A DNA stretch of 64,000 bases from contig OX419757.1 of the NCBI GenBank assembly GCA_948567375.1, positions 10,244,974 through 10,308,973 of the forward strand. The letters run 5' to 3'. The notes beneath the pieces were generated by a model, which saw only the letters and a list, made by a program, of their open reading frames with translations, ran no database searches and was not told the DNA's origin. This stretch comes from Lunularia cruciata. Its lineage: Eukaryota > Streptophyta > Marchantiopsida > Lunulariales > Lunulariaceae. This document shows, in pieces, positions 48,257 to 59,500 of the stretch. Made by a program: the position numbers and the translations under genes. Numbering within the stretch: position 1 is the stretch's first letter; each line of letters starts with the position of its first letter.

Positions 48257-48552
48257 TTGGTTGAATGGGTGATGCCAGTTGACACCTGGTGTGGATTTTG
48301 GAAAGCGTTAGTTGATAGGATGGCATTAGTTGATGCTCGGTGTGGATGTAAAAGGGTTTAGTTGGAGCTCATTGATGCCCATTGTGGATATAAAAAGGTG
48401 CTAGTTGAATGGTTGATGCTGGGTGATGCCTGGTATGGATGAGAAAAGGTTGGTTGATAAGTTGGCATTGGTTGACGCCTGGTGTGGATGCAAAAAGGGT
48501 CTGGTAGCAAGGCTGACTGCCATCGCCGCCTGGTTTAGATGTTGGAAGGGGC
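48257..48552. repeat. ~50-bp minisatellite, six diverged units
   Basis: Units start at about 48257, 48308, 48358, 48401, 48450 and 48500 (lengths 51, 50, 43, 49, 50, ~52). Each has (T/C)T(G/A)GTTGA-like, a (T/A)TTGATGC-like middle, then CCTGGTGTGGATG and an A-rich AAAAGGG end. Units differ by about a quarter of positions. Confidence 0.8.
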
Positions 48553-49379
48553 TCTACAAAAGATTGGTGCCTGTCACCCCACAATGGTGCAATTTTTACG
48601 GATTGTGTTGGCGGCCGCCCATGGACTTTGGGAGGTGCAAATTGGTGCTTGTTCTTGATGCAACCATCTAGGTAGCACTGGTTGACAACATGTCATGTTG
48701 CATGTTGATATTAGTTGACACTCAAAATTTGGTTTTTTTAGTGGTCAATTTTGAATTTTTTTTGGAGAATACAGATTTAACAATTAATGTGAGGGTCTAT
48801 ATAAATGTGAATTTTCTTGCAAAAGTACCATTTTTCACATTTCATGAATGAGAGTGCAATTTGGTTTTTGAAGGATGAGTGCAATTTTTTTTTCAAAGAA
48901 CAAGATGGCAATTTGTATTTGATGGATGAGGGCAATTCAGTTTTTGAAGGAGGAGTGTGCCATTTGAGAGGAATAGTTAAAAAATAGATGGAGAGGAGAA
49001 GGAGGAGTGTGCCATTTGAGAGGAATAGTTAAAAAATAGATGGAGAGGAGAAGGAGGAGTGTCATTTGGGAGTTAGGGAGAGAAAGAGAAGGAGAGAGTA
49101 GAGAAACCTTGGTAGGAGATAAATTTTGTAATGGAGAGCAAGTTTTAAAAGAGGGTGCAGACAGAAATTTCCATGGTAGAAATTTGGAGTTATGAGAAAA
49201 TCATTCATAGTGAGGACATGACAACACTCATGAAGGAGATTGGTTAATTGCTTTTCACTAAATTCAACACCCAATGACCTTCATAAAATGGTCTTGGATG
49301 AATAAACACCAGGTTTGAACTGCCATTGCTGGAATCAAGGAGGTTGATCTAGATGTTCTTGGCTTGAAAATAATCCTTG
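48553..49379. other. G-rich, repeat-like DNA without gene
   Basis: A 57-bp segment with GAGGAGTGTGCCATTTGAGA and TAGATGGAGAGGAGAAGG is duplicated (about 48949-49005 and 49006-49060). No coding sequence recognised. Confidence 0.55.
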
Positions 49380-50520
49380 GGTCACAGTGCCCTTGCCCAA
49401 AGGTATTTCTTTTCTCCCATTCTCATTTCCTTCTCACTGTTGTTTGTTTGCTTTCTAGCCATTCAATCAATTTTGGGTTCTATCTTTGAGTTAAATCATC
49501 AGTGCATAGGGGTGTTGTCTAATGCCAACCTGTTTAGAATAGCCTTGTCCCATAGCATTGGCGAGCATCACCTGCCCTTAAACCCTAGAACTCTACATTT
49601 TTTAGCATCTTTCCCTATCCTATAGCATTGTTGGGCATTGCTCGGTGTCTACCCTTTTTCCCTAAATAGTGGAACCTATCATGGAACATCAATGGGTGGT
49701 GTTTAGCATTATCATGCATCATTCTTTTGTCCCATGACATTGGCGGGCAGCTACACACATCATCCACTTTTGAACCTTTTTCTTTTGTCCAAGTGCATCT
49801 CCCGGCAGGAACTTGGTTGCTTACACTTGTTGGTTGGTTTCTTTTCTAGGTACTTTTATGTATGGAGTTTGTTCGCTCTTGGGACACGAATTTTTGCATG
49901 AGGTCTATTAAAGGGAGGCAGTTTAGTTAACTATAGATATAATTAGAGATGCACTTACAATGCCAAGAGGGAGCACACCAAGAAGGAGGATGGTTCCTTA
50001 CACAATTATTTCAGATTGGTTTCCATAGAGAGATAGGGTTACAAAGAGGTATGTGGTAAGACAATGTGTGTATCTTGCATTTGCAGCATTTTTCCAGATG
50101 ATGGTGAACTTGTGGCACCAATGATTTGGCCCAAGATTGTACATGGGCATTTGGTTCTCAACACTAAAACAATTTTGAGGAGATTTGGTGTGGAGGATTA
50201 CAATTGGGAGAAGTTAGCCTTTTGAGCCATCACTATGGAGGTGGGGATTTTGTAGAGAAAATTGTGGAGACCTAATGGAAAGTAACTCTAAAGGTTTAGA
50301 GTTACTGTCCTTGGGCAGATACTGACTCATCTCTTTGTGGAGAGAGATTACATTCTTGAGGAGGAAGTGTCATACTTGAGTGAGTGAGTGGAGGATGATG
50401 ATGAGTATGGAGAGGATGAGGACAAGGACAATAGTGTTGATGATAGAGAGGATGAGGGAGAGAATGAGGATGGTGAGTGACTGATTAGATAGTTTTGGTG
50501 TATAACATTTTGGCATATCG
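49380..50520 (+). other. Low-complexity block and broken acidic ORF of unknown type
   Basis: 49530-49770 contains repeated GCATTG(G/T)(C/T)G(A/G)GCA-like words. From about 50040 a plus-strand frame reads FPDDGELVAPMIWPKIVHGH, LVLNTKTILRRFGVEDYNWE, and later VTVLGQILTHLFVERDYILE, ending in an acidic tail (EDDDEYGEDEDKDNSVDD). It is interrupted by several stops. It resembles a plant-repeat ORF more than a host gene, but no family is recognised. Confidence 0.35.
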
Positions 50521-50938
50521 TATATGTTCTCTTTGTTGGAAAACATACAAAGTATTTATTTTATACACCATTACCAAATAAATGACTTAATTTAATATGC
50601 CTGAATTAATGAACTTGTGGATTTATTTGATTGATAGTGAGTTTTACTTGACAGATGACTATATGTTACTTATTGTAAATAGGTGTTCAACATATTTTTG
50701 TTTAGACACATGCCTTACTAAGAATGAGGGTAGGAAATGATATTTATCTTGAGAGAGTTGCTTGTACATCTTCATCCTTTGAGATAGCTCCTTCTCTCTC
50801 TTCTTCCCACTCTCCGTCCCTAGAGAGTGCACCTCCCCCCTCACACCGAGAGTCCCTTCCCCCTCTTGTTCTATTGACATAGAGCATGTATTAGATGATT
50901 GTGTCAAAGTAGCTAAGGAGTGAGAGAAACTTGTTGTT

Positions 50939-51300
50939 GAGTGGGAGAGTAAATTGGAGAGTTTAGAGGAGCGAGAGAGATTAGTGCTTGAGCATGAGAG
51001 TAGATTGGAGAGTGTAAAGGAGTAGGAGAGAGCTTGAGTGTGAGAGTTTTGGAGAGTGTAGAGTATTGTGAGATATTAGTGCTTGAGCGTGAGAGTAGAT
51101 TGGAGACTGTAAAGGAGTGGGAGAGATTAGTGCTTGAGCATGAGAGTAGATTTGAGAGTGTAGAGGAGTGGGAGAGATTAGTGTTTGAGCGTGAGAGTAG
51201 ATTGGAGAGTGTAGAGGAGTTAGATAGATTAATGCTTGAGTGTGAGAATAGATTGGAGAGCTTAGAGGAGCATGATAGACTATTGTTTGAGAGAGAAACT
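50939..51300 (+). pseudogene. Coiled-coil ORF made of 48-bp (16-residue) repeats, interrupted
   Basis: About seven units of a 48-bp repeat encode ERLVLEHESRLESVEE-type 16-mers. The part from 51034 to 51309 is open for 91 codons. Upstream units lie in another frame with stops at 50922 and 51027. With Leu/Val spaced at 3-4 residues and dense Glu/Arg, the product would form a long charged coiled coil. Downstream, up to about 51530, frames such as EEMHVTFTSYEMEREQRLAD still look helical. No family is recognised. The neighbourhood (PIF remnant, minisatellites) suggests a transposon-associated ORF. Confidence 0.55.
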
Positions 51301-52849
51301 CCTTTGTGAGTGAGAGGATACTCTTGCTGCAAAGGAAGAGATGCATGTGACCTTTACTAGCTATGAGATGGAGAGAGAGCAGAGGTTGGCTGACTTGGAC
51401 TTGGATATCCTAGGTGTTGTTGCAATGACTAATAGGGTCCAATTATAAAATCATGCACAAGAGTTAGTATTTGCTATGGAGAGGTGCAAGAGTGCACATG
51501 TTCAAGTAGAGGAGGTGAGAATAATCAAGCTTAGGAGAGGGCTGCTGTGGCTTATCTTGGACCAAAACTCCATATGATTGCTTGCCAGCCCCGCATTCAG
51601 CCCTAACATGAGGAGATGTAGACCCAAATAGATGCCACACATGTGTTACCCCATAGTGGTGTGACTTGAGAGACCCACAATTTTGCCTCCCATTCCTTAC
51701 CTCATACTGTGGTGACTTAGGAATCTCAAATTGAGTTTAGAGAGAGGCTTACTTTTTCAGGACATTATATTCTATGTATTTTCTTCCCAAGATTTGTACA
51801 GAAGAAGATTATTGTTATGGATGTTACTTGTTTGACATCATAATGGCTTCATGGTAGCACTGGTTACAATGTGTGGGAGAGCTTCACCTTGAGGCATGGC
51901 TAGTGCCCTCATGCATAGTTGGGGTCCAAAGGGTGGGTAGCAAGTCTTGGTGGTAGCCATTTCATTCAATTCTGTTTATTGCGCTTTGAGGTTATTTTGT
52001 GGATAGATCTTCTGCCTGATGGAGTTGAATCATTGCGTCAAAGCATGTGATAGTGGTCAAAGCTCCTAGAGGAATTCACACTGGGTCTTGGCTCATGGCC
52101 TGTTTGTGTTTTGTAGGTGTCTAGCAAGATAATTTGGGAGGACTTAGAGTTAAATCCTATGAGCACCTCACTTCATTAGGTTTACCTCTTCATGATCTTC
52201 TAATCTTGGATAGTTATGCACTCTCTTACTATAGGAACCATTTACATGGTGTGATCCATCTTCCATCCTTAAAAGGCAGAGATAATCATACACTTGGTCG
52301 TTTGAACCCTTGATGATAGCTTTGGACAGAATTTTCCATGACGATCAGCCTGTTGTGAGTTGGGCAAAGAGGATTGGACATCCGGTAGACTGAGTTCTTA
52401 TAGTAGTGAACCATAGACCTTCTAGCTAGCAGTATCAGGCACCTACCCTTGGATGAGAATGAGTGGTGCCTTTAGTGGTCATTGAGTCCATTTAGGATTA
52501 AACATGATCTATATAGATGTAGACTTGAGGATACAATTGTACATAAACTTCATGTTGCATCTCCATTATCTTCTTCACCTCCTTCCCCTCTAGCATATGA
52601 CTAGCCGTAGGGACTACACATTCATATGCATCATATGCATCATATGTATCATATGTACACATTATATACATTTATTTCCATTCTCACGTTGGTTCACTCT
52701 CATACCTCATATCATGTGATATGTATCATACTTTTAATTCTACATTTATTTCCATTTTCACTTTGCCTCACTTTTATACCTCATATCACATGAATGTGAA
52801 TCTGTTAAATGACATGAAATTTATTCAGTTATGCTTGGGTGTCACTTGG
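51301..52849. other. Repeat-like DNA, broken frames only
   Basis: Many stops on the plus strand. Fragments such as SYYRNHLHGVIHLP (near 52220) look protein-like. At 52622-52660 there is a short ATATGCATC/ATATGTATC microsatellite. No gene recognised. Confidence 0.35.
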
Positions 52850-53065
52850 CGCCTACAAATGCTAACTGCTTACGACGGGTGTCATCACACACCTTCCATC
52901 TCCAACTGGTGTCACTAGGCATCAATTGGCATCACTAGGCATTGGGCATCAACTGCCTTACACATTCTTCAATGCATGCCATCATACGATATCTAGAACC
53001 TTACCATTCTTTGGCGGGTATCAGCAAGCATCTCTTCATGATTGGGCAACAATAAGCACCAACAA
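52850..53065. repeat. Degenerate minisatellite, CACTAGGCATCAATTGG type
   Basis: Repeated words GGTGTCACTAGGCATCA, TTGGCATCACTAGGCATT, GGGCATCAACTG, then GGCGGGTATCAGCAAGCA. In style it is related to the units at 48257-48552 and the words at 49530-49770. Confidence 0.5.
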
Positions 53066-53350
53066 GCACTATTTCAAGCATTGGTTGGGAGCGTGATGCT
53101 CTTTTGGGCTATGAAGTGCATCTCTAGGTGGCTGATTTGTTCCTGCTCAAATTGGAGTGGCTTTTTGGACTTTTATAAGGGTCCTTATTCTAGCAATCTC
53201 TAGCACTTACACAAAAATCTCAAATCTCATGAACTTAAGCACAATACACTTATGAGTAATCATTACACAATAAATCACAAAGTAATCAAACATCATATTT
53301 AATCATGAATCAATGAATAATCTTTAAATCATCAAACAAACATACTCAGG

Positions 53351-54200
53351 TTATAGGGAAGTGCCTTCCATGGTGGTATCATATTTGCTATCACTAGAGT
53401 ATGAATTTGGAACATGATCTTTTGGCTTGAGATCGTAACATGTAGATGAAGGCTTGATTTCTTGATGAACTTGAGTTAAAACTTTGAAATACTGACTTAT
53501 TTCTTGGGGAGATTTTCCTCCCCGCAAGATACTCATTTTGACTTTATGAGTGCACTTTTACTCTAGAATCATCTCCTTGAACCTATGTCTGTCTACACTA
53601 GCTTTCTTTTTATCAACATTCAATTTCTTGTCAATATAGACTTTCATCTTCTATTTCTCTAATCTAACACGCTCAACTTCCAATTTCATCAATGTTTTCT
53701 CTCTTTTCCTCATGTTAGTGGCTTCTAGTTCAGTTAGTTGTAATCTCTCCTTATATTCTATAGTGTTTGCCTTCAACATGATGTTTTTGCTAAATCTTGA
53801 GACAACAACATACTAGGTGACATTCTAGATACCTTACCTATGGATGTTCCACCTTTCCTCCTCTTTGGATCACACTCTCCATCAAGGAAAGTGCCCTCTA
53901 ACCCATCCCATATAGAAGCTAGTGGAGGTGGTGTAACAAGGGTGAGCCCTTGATTGGTGCAACAAATTGCAACTCCTAGGGTGGACCAGCTTGAATTCCA
54001 TTCTCCAAGCCCTCCATGTAAACACTAGGTAAACTTTCCAACCTTTGGATGTTTGGGAAAAATTGGGGGTACAAGTTGAGGAGCACCACCTTTGAAGGAG
54101 ATGAGAATTGAGAGCCTATCAAGATGGTTTCTTTGCATTCAAGAACATCCTCGGCACCAACCTTGCATGAATGGGATTTAAATCTCCCAAACTTACCCTA
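53351..54200 (-). pseudogene. Coiled-coil, possibly PIF/Harbinger ORF1-like remnant
   Basis: On the minus strand, 3' of a Pro-rich stretch (PPPLASIWDGLEGTFLDGE, then CDPKRRKGGTSIGKVSRMS), a frame reads YKERLQLTELEATNMRKREK and TLMKLEVERVRLEK, then DKKLNVDKKKASVDRHRFKE. It ends MSILRGGKSPQEISQYFKVL. A basic KRRKGG motif followed by a long Glu/Lys helix is the layout of Myb/SANT-type companion proteins of PIF/Harbinger elements, but the Myb domain itself was not found. Several stops and a frame change occur. It faces the transposase remnant from about 5 kb away. Confidence 0.4.
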
Positions 54201-55604
54201 GCAGGTGGAATAATGTTGGCTCTATTCTTTAACATGGTTTCCATTCTAGCAAAATGTTAGCCTATAATGCAATCAGACTTGATTTTCTATTGCATAGTTT
54301 TTATTGCACTTTTGGAGTAAAATTTCTTGACCCTCAATTAATTTGTTGGTTGCCGTCGGTCGGGCGAAAGGGATCATTTTCCATAACTCTTGATCTCCCA
54401 TGCCGCACTAATCTATTCAAAAGAACCACCACACCAATTCAAAACTACTAAACCTGTTGCATAGTGTATTGACATGTGATAGGATCATTCACACATTGTT
54501 AGCACACTCTGCTGACATCTACACCGATGGTAAATTCCAATTTGAATAGCTGGGGAAGATGGCATGTTTTGGAACAGCTGGTATCTGCAAAAACTTCTCA
54601 TGAATCATCCTCAATAAACTCAGTAAGCCACTTTACCTCTTATGATTAACATTTATTTTGATAGATACACACTTAAACATTCATAACATCTTGTCTGGTT
54701 CTTTTAAATGTAAGCAACTTGCACTAAATACCGGTTACACCATTTAGTGGGTTCAATTATTGGCTCTTCATCCCACTCAAAATAGTTTGAAGTTTATTAT
54801 TTATCCCCCCAACATTCGTTCAAAACTATTTCTGAAACCCTCTGTTGTGTCTCAGTTTTTTGAGGAAGGTTTACTGAATCTAGATAAACCACACACAAAT
54901 GGTGTACGTTGTCTTTGCCCTAAAATAAGATGGTAAAGTTATCGCAACCCTTCATAAATGTATCCTCGAGAGACTTATGAGGGACACTCTTGCCTCTGAA
55001 AAGCACGGCTTCGATATTTACTTTTCAAGTCTGCCCAAGGAGACAAAATAAGAGTTCGCACACCTCACATCCAGCCACGATATGGAAGTCAACTGGCGAT
55101 AACAGGTTAAATTATTTAACCAGACTGCTTATTCGGGTTAATGTGATTGAAGGGGGATCATAGGGTATGCATTCAGAGCTCATCCGTCAATATCCAATAT
55201 CTAAACCAATATCTTCAGCAACTGCGAAGCTAATATGGTTATTTGCTGTTATCAGGTTACAAGCATGCATGAATTGCATTTACATGTATCTATTTACACT
55301 TGCGAGGATATTGTGTAAGAGCAATTCGAAGAAAGAAAGATTTAGGGTGAACATGCTTTTTCCGCCTAGTGCATTTTTCTCGGCGGCATTTGGGACTGGT
55401 GTGCCTCGAACTCCATATAATTTGTGTTTATATATATATATATATTGATTGGAAAATTAAAATTTTAATTAAAATTTCTATATATATATATGAAAAATAA
55501 AATTTTAGTTAAATTACGAAGATAACAAAATATAGTATACTATATATGATACGCAAAATTAATTATTTTTTAATTAAAAATTAACTTATTTTATCTATTT
55601 TGTA
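54201..55604. other. Intergenic DNA, no gene recognised
   Basis: AT-rich from 55430 to 55610 with a short TA tract at about 55430-55446. Open frames show no motif. Confidence 0.45.
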
Positions 55605-55677
55605 TCATTTTTATACGGCTCGATGAGGACCTTGTTATCCTCGTGTTTTCTGCGCGATCGCCCTTTTCTCTCATTAA
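55605..55677 (+). repeat. Dispersed tail motif, copy 9 (diverged)
   Basis: Reads TATACGGCTCGATGAGG, TTATCCTCGTGTTTTCTG and CGCGATCGCCCTTTTCTC in the family order; the hairpin is degraded. Confidence 0.75.
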
Positions 55678-56524
55678 GAATAACATGGTAATATTGAACC
55701 GAGAGGTGACAAGGAAACCAAGAAGGCTTTGTCTTATCTAAGCTGGTTCGCTGTTTTTACGCACGGCACGAAATTGAAGAAACCGGCTGCCGGTCCTGCC
55801 TTGCGGCTGCGTTTGGGGCCATTAGTGACCCTTTTGGGCTGTACGAGTGCGTCGAGGTCATGCCCAAAACTAAAACTAAGGCCTTGGCACAGCCACAGGT
55901 CTCGTTAACCAGGTCAACAGTAAGATGAAGTCGTAGGTTGGACAATGACCGAAAGTAATCTCTCTTAACTTCGATCGTAAGCTTCCCGAGGGAACAATAT
56001 ATGCAGATCGGACACAAGGTTTTCATAGGGATGCTTGCAGTTGCCAGTACATAACCATGCGTTTCGACCTTACGCAGATGACAGGGAGTGAGCGGCAAGC
56101 AAGACTGCATACCTTGTGTATGTATATCTGTTTGAGTGAGAGGCTGACAGGAATAGAGAATGTACAGTAGAAAATCAAAGTGATTCATTTATTCGGACCT
56201 CGGGGAATACAGTGAGTGATTAGTTGAAATTTTAGACTATGTACATCAACATCTACAGATATTGAAAGGATTATAGGATTACCTTGAGTAGTTGTACTCA
56301 TTGAGAGTGGGCTGCGAGTAGGAAGAAGCAATCGAGTGGTTTTGACCGTAGCAGTTCACACGTTTCCCACAGTTCGATCTCGAGCACATGATATAGACCT
56401 CTCGCTACTAAGCATGGAAAGCCAGTATCTGCTGAAGCACGTTAATAACGGCAAAACTCTGGCAACGTCGGTTAGCATTCAGCAAGCATCGTATGCTTCG
56501 CAGTGTCGGTCAACGAAACAACTC
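55678..56524. other. 5' flank of the LRR receptor-like gene
   Basis: Probably promoter and leader. The frame containing the RLP start is open from 56336, so translation could begin earlier. The Met at 56525 is preferred because a signal peptide follows it directly. A 143-codon minus-strand open frame (55757-56188) shows no domain. Confidence 0.4.
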
Positions 56525-59500
56525 ATGGACATGAATGCAACCCGTACCTTTATTTTCTCGATCCTTTTGTGTGGCATCTGGACCGATATAAGCTTTTACA
56601 AGGTAAAAGCTGAGACAGATTCCAGATCTGAGACGGTAAATGGAGACGTTCAGCTTCAGAATGTACTGAGATCGGAGGAATTCGATGGGGAACTGTGGCG
56701 CAGCAGACATTCTCCAACGGCATCGCTTGGAATGCAGTTCAGGAGTGGCGCAGTCTCACGGATAGATTCACCGGAAATCGTTGGAAGCCCTCAAAGGCGT
56801 CTTCTGCAAACAACAGATTTGCGGTTGCCTTCAACAGAGGAGATAGAAGCCAATCGTAATGACAGGTAAACAGTCACGATATTTCAATATGGTTCAGTGT
56901 TGTATTTCTGATATTGAAGCTAGAAATGCCAAAATCAAACATAATTTTTGACTTTTTGCAGTTGGAAACGTGGAAGGAAGCGTGCATGTGTGGATCAAGG
57001 ACCATTTTGTCAAGTGTCAAGTGTCAAGTGTCAAGTGTCAAGTTGAAATGGTGGTGCGCTGATTTCTCAAGTTTCGCTCGTTGTTTTGGCCATGGCAGTT
57101 ATACTCTACTGGAGATTCGGAAGGCGTTGGATCTTGAAGCAAGAAGCGTCCTTTCCAGCTGGGTGGTAACTAGCATACCCGAAGAATTTCACTGTTTCTG
57201 GCTAGGAGTAGAGTGCAACCAGGAATACCAAGTGGTTGGATTGGACCTTTCCAATAGAAAACTGAGTGGGGCTATAAGTTATCATATCGGCAATCTCTCC
57301 TCTCTTTTTACCCTCAATCTATCCCAAAACGCTTTCAGAGGCGAAATCCCTTTTCAACTAAGCTTATGCAGCAATCTTTCCGTGCTAGACCTCAGCCATA
57401 ATTCTCTCTCAGGTCCTATTCCAAGCACTTTCGGCGATCTTAATCGACTGAGGTTCTTCTCCGTGGCTGTGAATTCCGAGCTTTCAGGAGCTATTCCCCC
57501 AGAGCTTGGAAACTGCACAGATTTAGAGGAACTAAACTTAAGCTGGACAAACGTTTCGGGTAGTCTTCCTTCAACTTTGGGAAACTGCAGCTCTCTGCTT
57601 CACTTGAGGATACACACAAATCCAAATCTGGTGGGGACGATTCCACCGGAGCTGGGATTGCTTAGAAAGTTGAGGACATTGGAGCTATACAGGAATGGGT
57701 TGTCTGGCGAGATTCCTAGTCCCATAGGAGATTGTTCCAGTCTGAAAAGACTGAAGTTGTTTGGAAATAAGCTTTCAGGTGGAATACCAACTTCCCTCCA
57801 GAAGTTGGAAAGGCTTCAGTACCTTGCGCTTGGATACAACAACCTTAGTGGTCTCTTGGAATTCGATCCTGGTACCCTAAGCAGACTTCAGATTTTGTAT
57901 CTGCAGAATAACACGCTGTCCGGGACCATTCCACTCTTCATAGGCAACTGCACGAATCTGGAGGTCATCAATTTGGAGAACAATCGTTTCTACGGAAGTA
58001 TACCGGATGAGTTGGGATCCCTTAGAAATCTGTCAGTCCTCATGCTTTCCAACAACGAACTTGCGGGTGATATACCAAGGTCCCTTGAAAACTGCCCACG
58101 GTTGAGGTACCTCCAGCTTGCCTCAAATAACCTAACTGGATCTTTCCCCACTTCACTTGAGAGCTTTCCAAATCTCGTTGTGCTCAATCTTGGTGGTAAT
58201 GCAATCTCCGGAGAAATTCCATCGTCAATAGGCAATTGCACACATCTGGAGATCTTTGATTGTGAGAAATGCAGCCTTCAGGGAACTCTACCGGAGGAGC
58301 TGGGATTTCTCAGAAACTTAACAGCCCTCAGGCTTACTGGTAACAACAATCTCGCGGGTCGTATACCTGAGTCCCTCGGTGATTGCCAACGGTTGAAGTA
58401 CCTCGAGCTGGCTTCATGTAACCTTACTGGAGAGTTTCCAACATCCATTGGAAATTGCTTGTATCTTGTAAGGCTAGATTTGGCTGCAAACGAAATATCA
58501 GGCGTGATTCCATCTGAACTAGGTAACCTCACTGCTGTGGAGTTCATGAGCTTCTCGAAAAACAAGATGACGGGTCCCATACCCCCAGATCTGGGCCGCT
58601 GCGTGAGGTTGAAAGAGTTGGTGCTGGATAATAATAACTTCACCGGCTCAATTCCGGATGCATTGGGAGCCTTGACTCAGCTTGAGGGTCTGTTTCTTTT
58701 CTGGAACAATCTGACCGGCGGCATACCGCCTTCAATTGGGAACTGTACCAAGCTGAAATCTCTTCTTCTCGGTGAGAACAAAATAGGTGGCCCAATACCA
58801 GCTGAAATCGGGCTGCTTCGTTCTTTGGAGTACCTGCACATTCAAAGAAATGGCTTCTCGGGTGATATTCCGTGGTCGGCGCTAAGCAACTGCACAGATC
58901 TCAAGCAATTTGTAGCTATGAGGAACCAGTTAACTGGTACAATTTCGGTGGATTTGGGGTCAGCTTTTCCATCATTAAAATGGTTAGACTTTTCAAGAAA
59001 CCATCTCAAAGGAGGGTTCCCACACTCGATTCTCAATTGCACAAATTTGGAGCTGTTGAGACTTTACTGGAACAACTTCACAGGAGAGCTCAACCTGGAC
59101 ATAGGCAGACTACCTCAGCTTCGAACTCTTCACCTGTCCAAAAACAAGTTCAATGGTTCTCTCGCGCAATTCAACCTGGAGAATTGTACAAGGTTAGAGT
59201 ACTTGGATCTTAGCTCGAATCGTCTAAGTGGCAGCATTCCATCGTACTCCCAAAATTTTAATTTGCCCTCAATGCGAGTTCTTACTTTCAAAGGGAATCA
59301 GCTCGGGGGACAGGTTCCCCGCTGGATTTGGAATCTGAGGAAGCTTCAGGTGTTGGATCTATCGGATAATAACTTCACTGGAACCCTACCGTCGACCTGG
59401 ACGCAACTTCTAGATCTCACCAATTCCAGTATACGTGCTGAAGCAGATCCATTGAAAAACATAACGGAGACCGTCGGTTTGGGCAACCTTGTCTACGAGC

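Noticed and set aside
48257-48552. Repeat array considered as a CRISPR array
   Set aside because: Units are contiguous and diverged with no unique spacers, in a plant nuclear context; it is a minisatellite.
50913-51346. Two long minus-strand open frames rich in Ser, Leu and His
   Set aside because: They are antisense readings of the 48-bp coiled-coil repeat.
55757-56188. 143-codon minus-strand open frame upstream of the RLP gene
   Set aside because: No domain, no splice logic, and Cys/Thr-rich composition without pattern; insufficient support.
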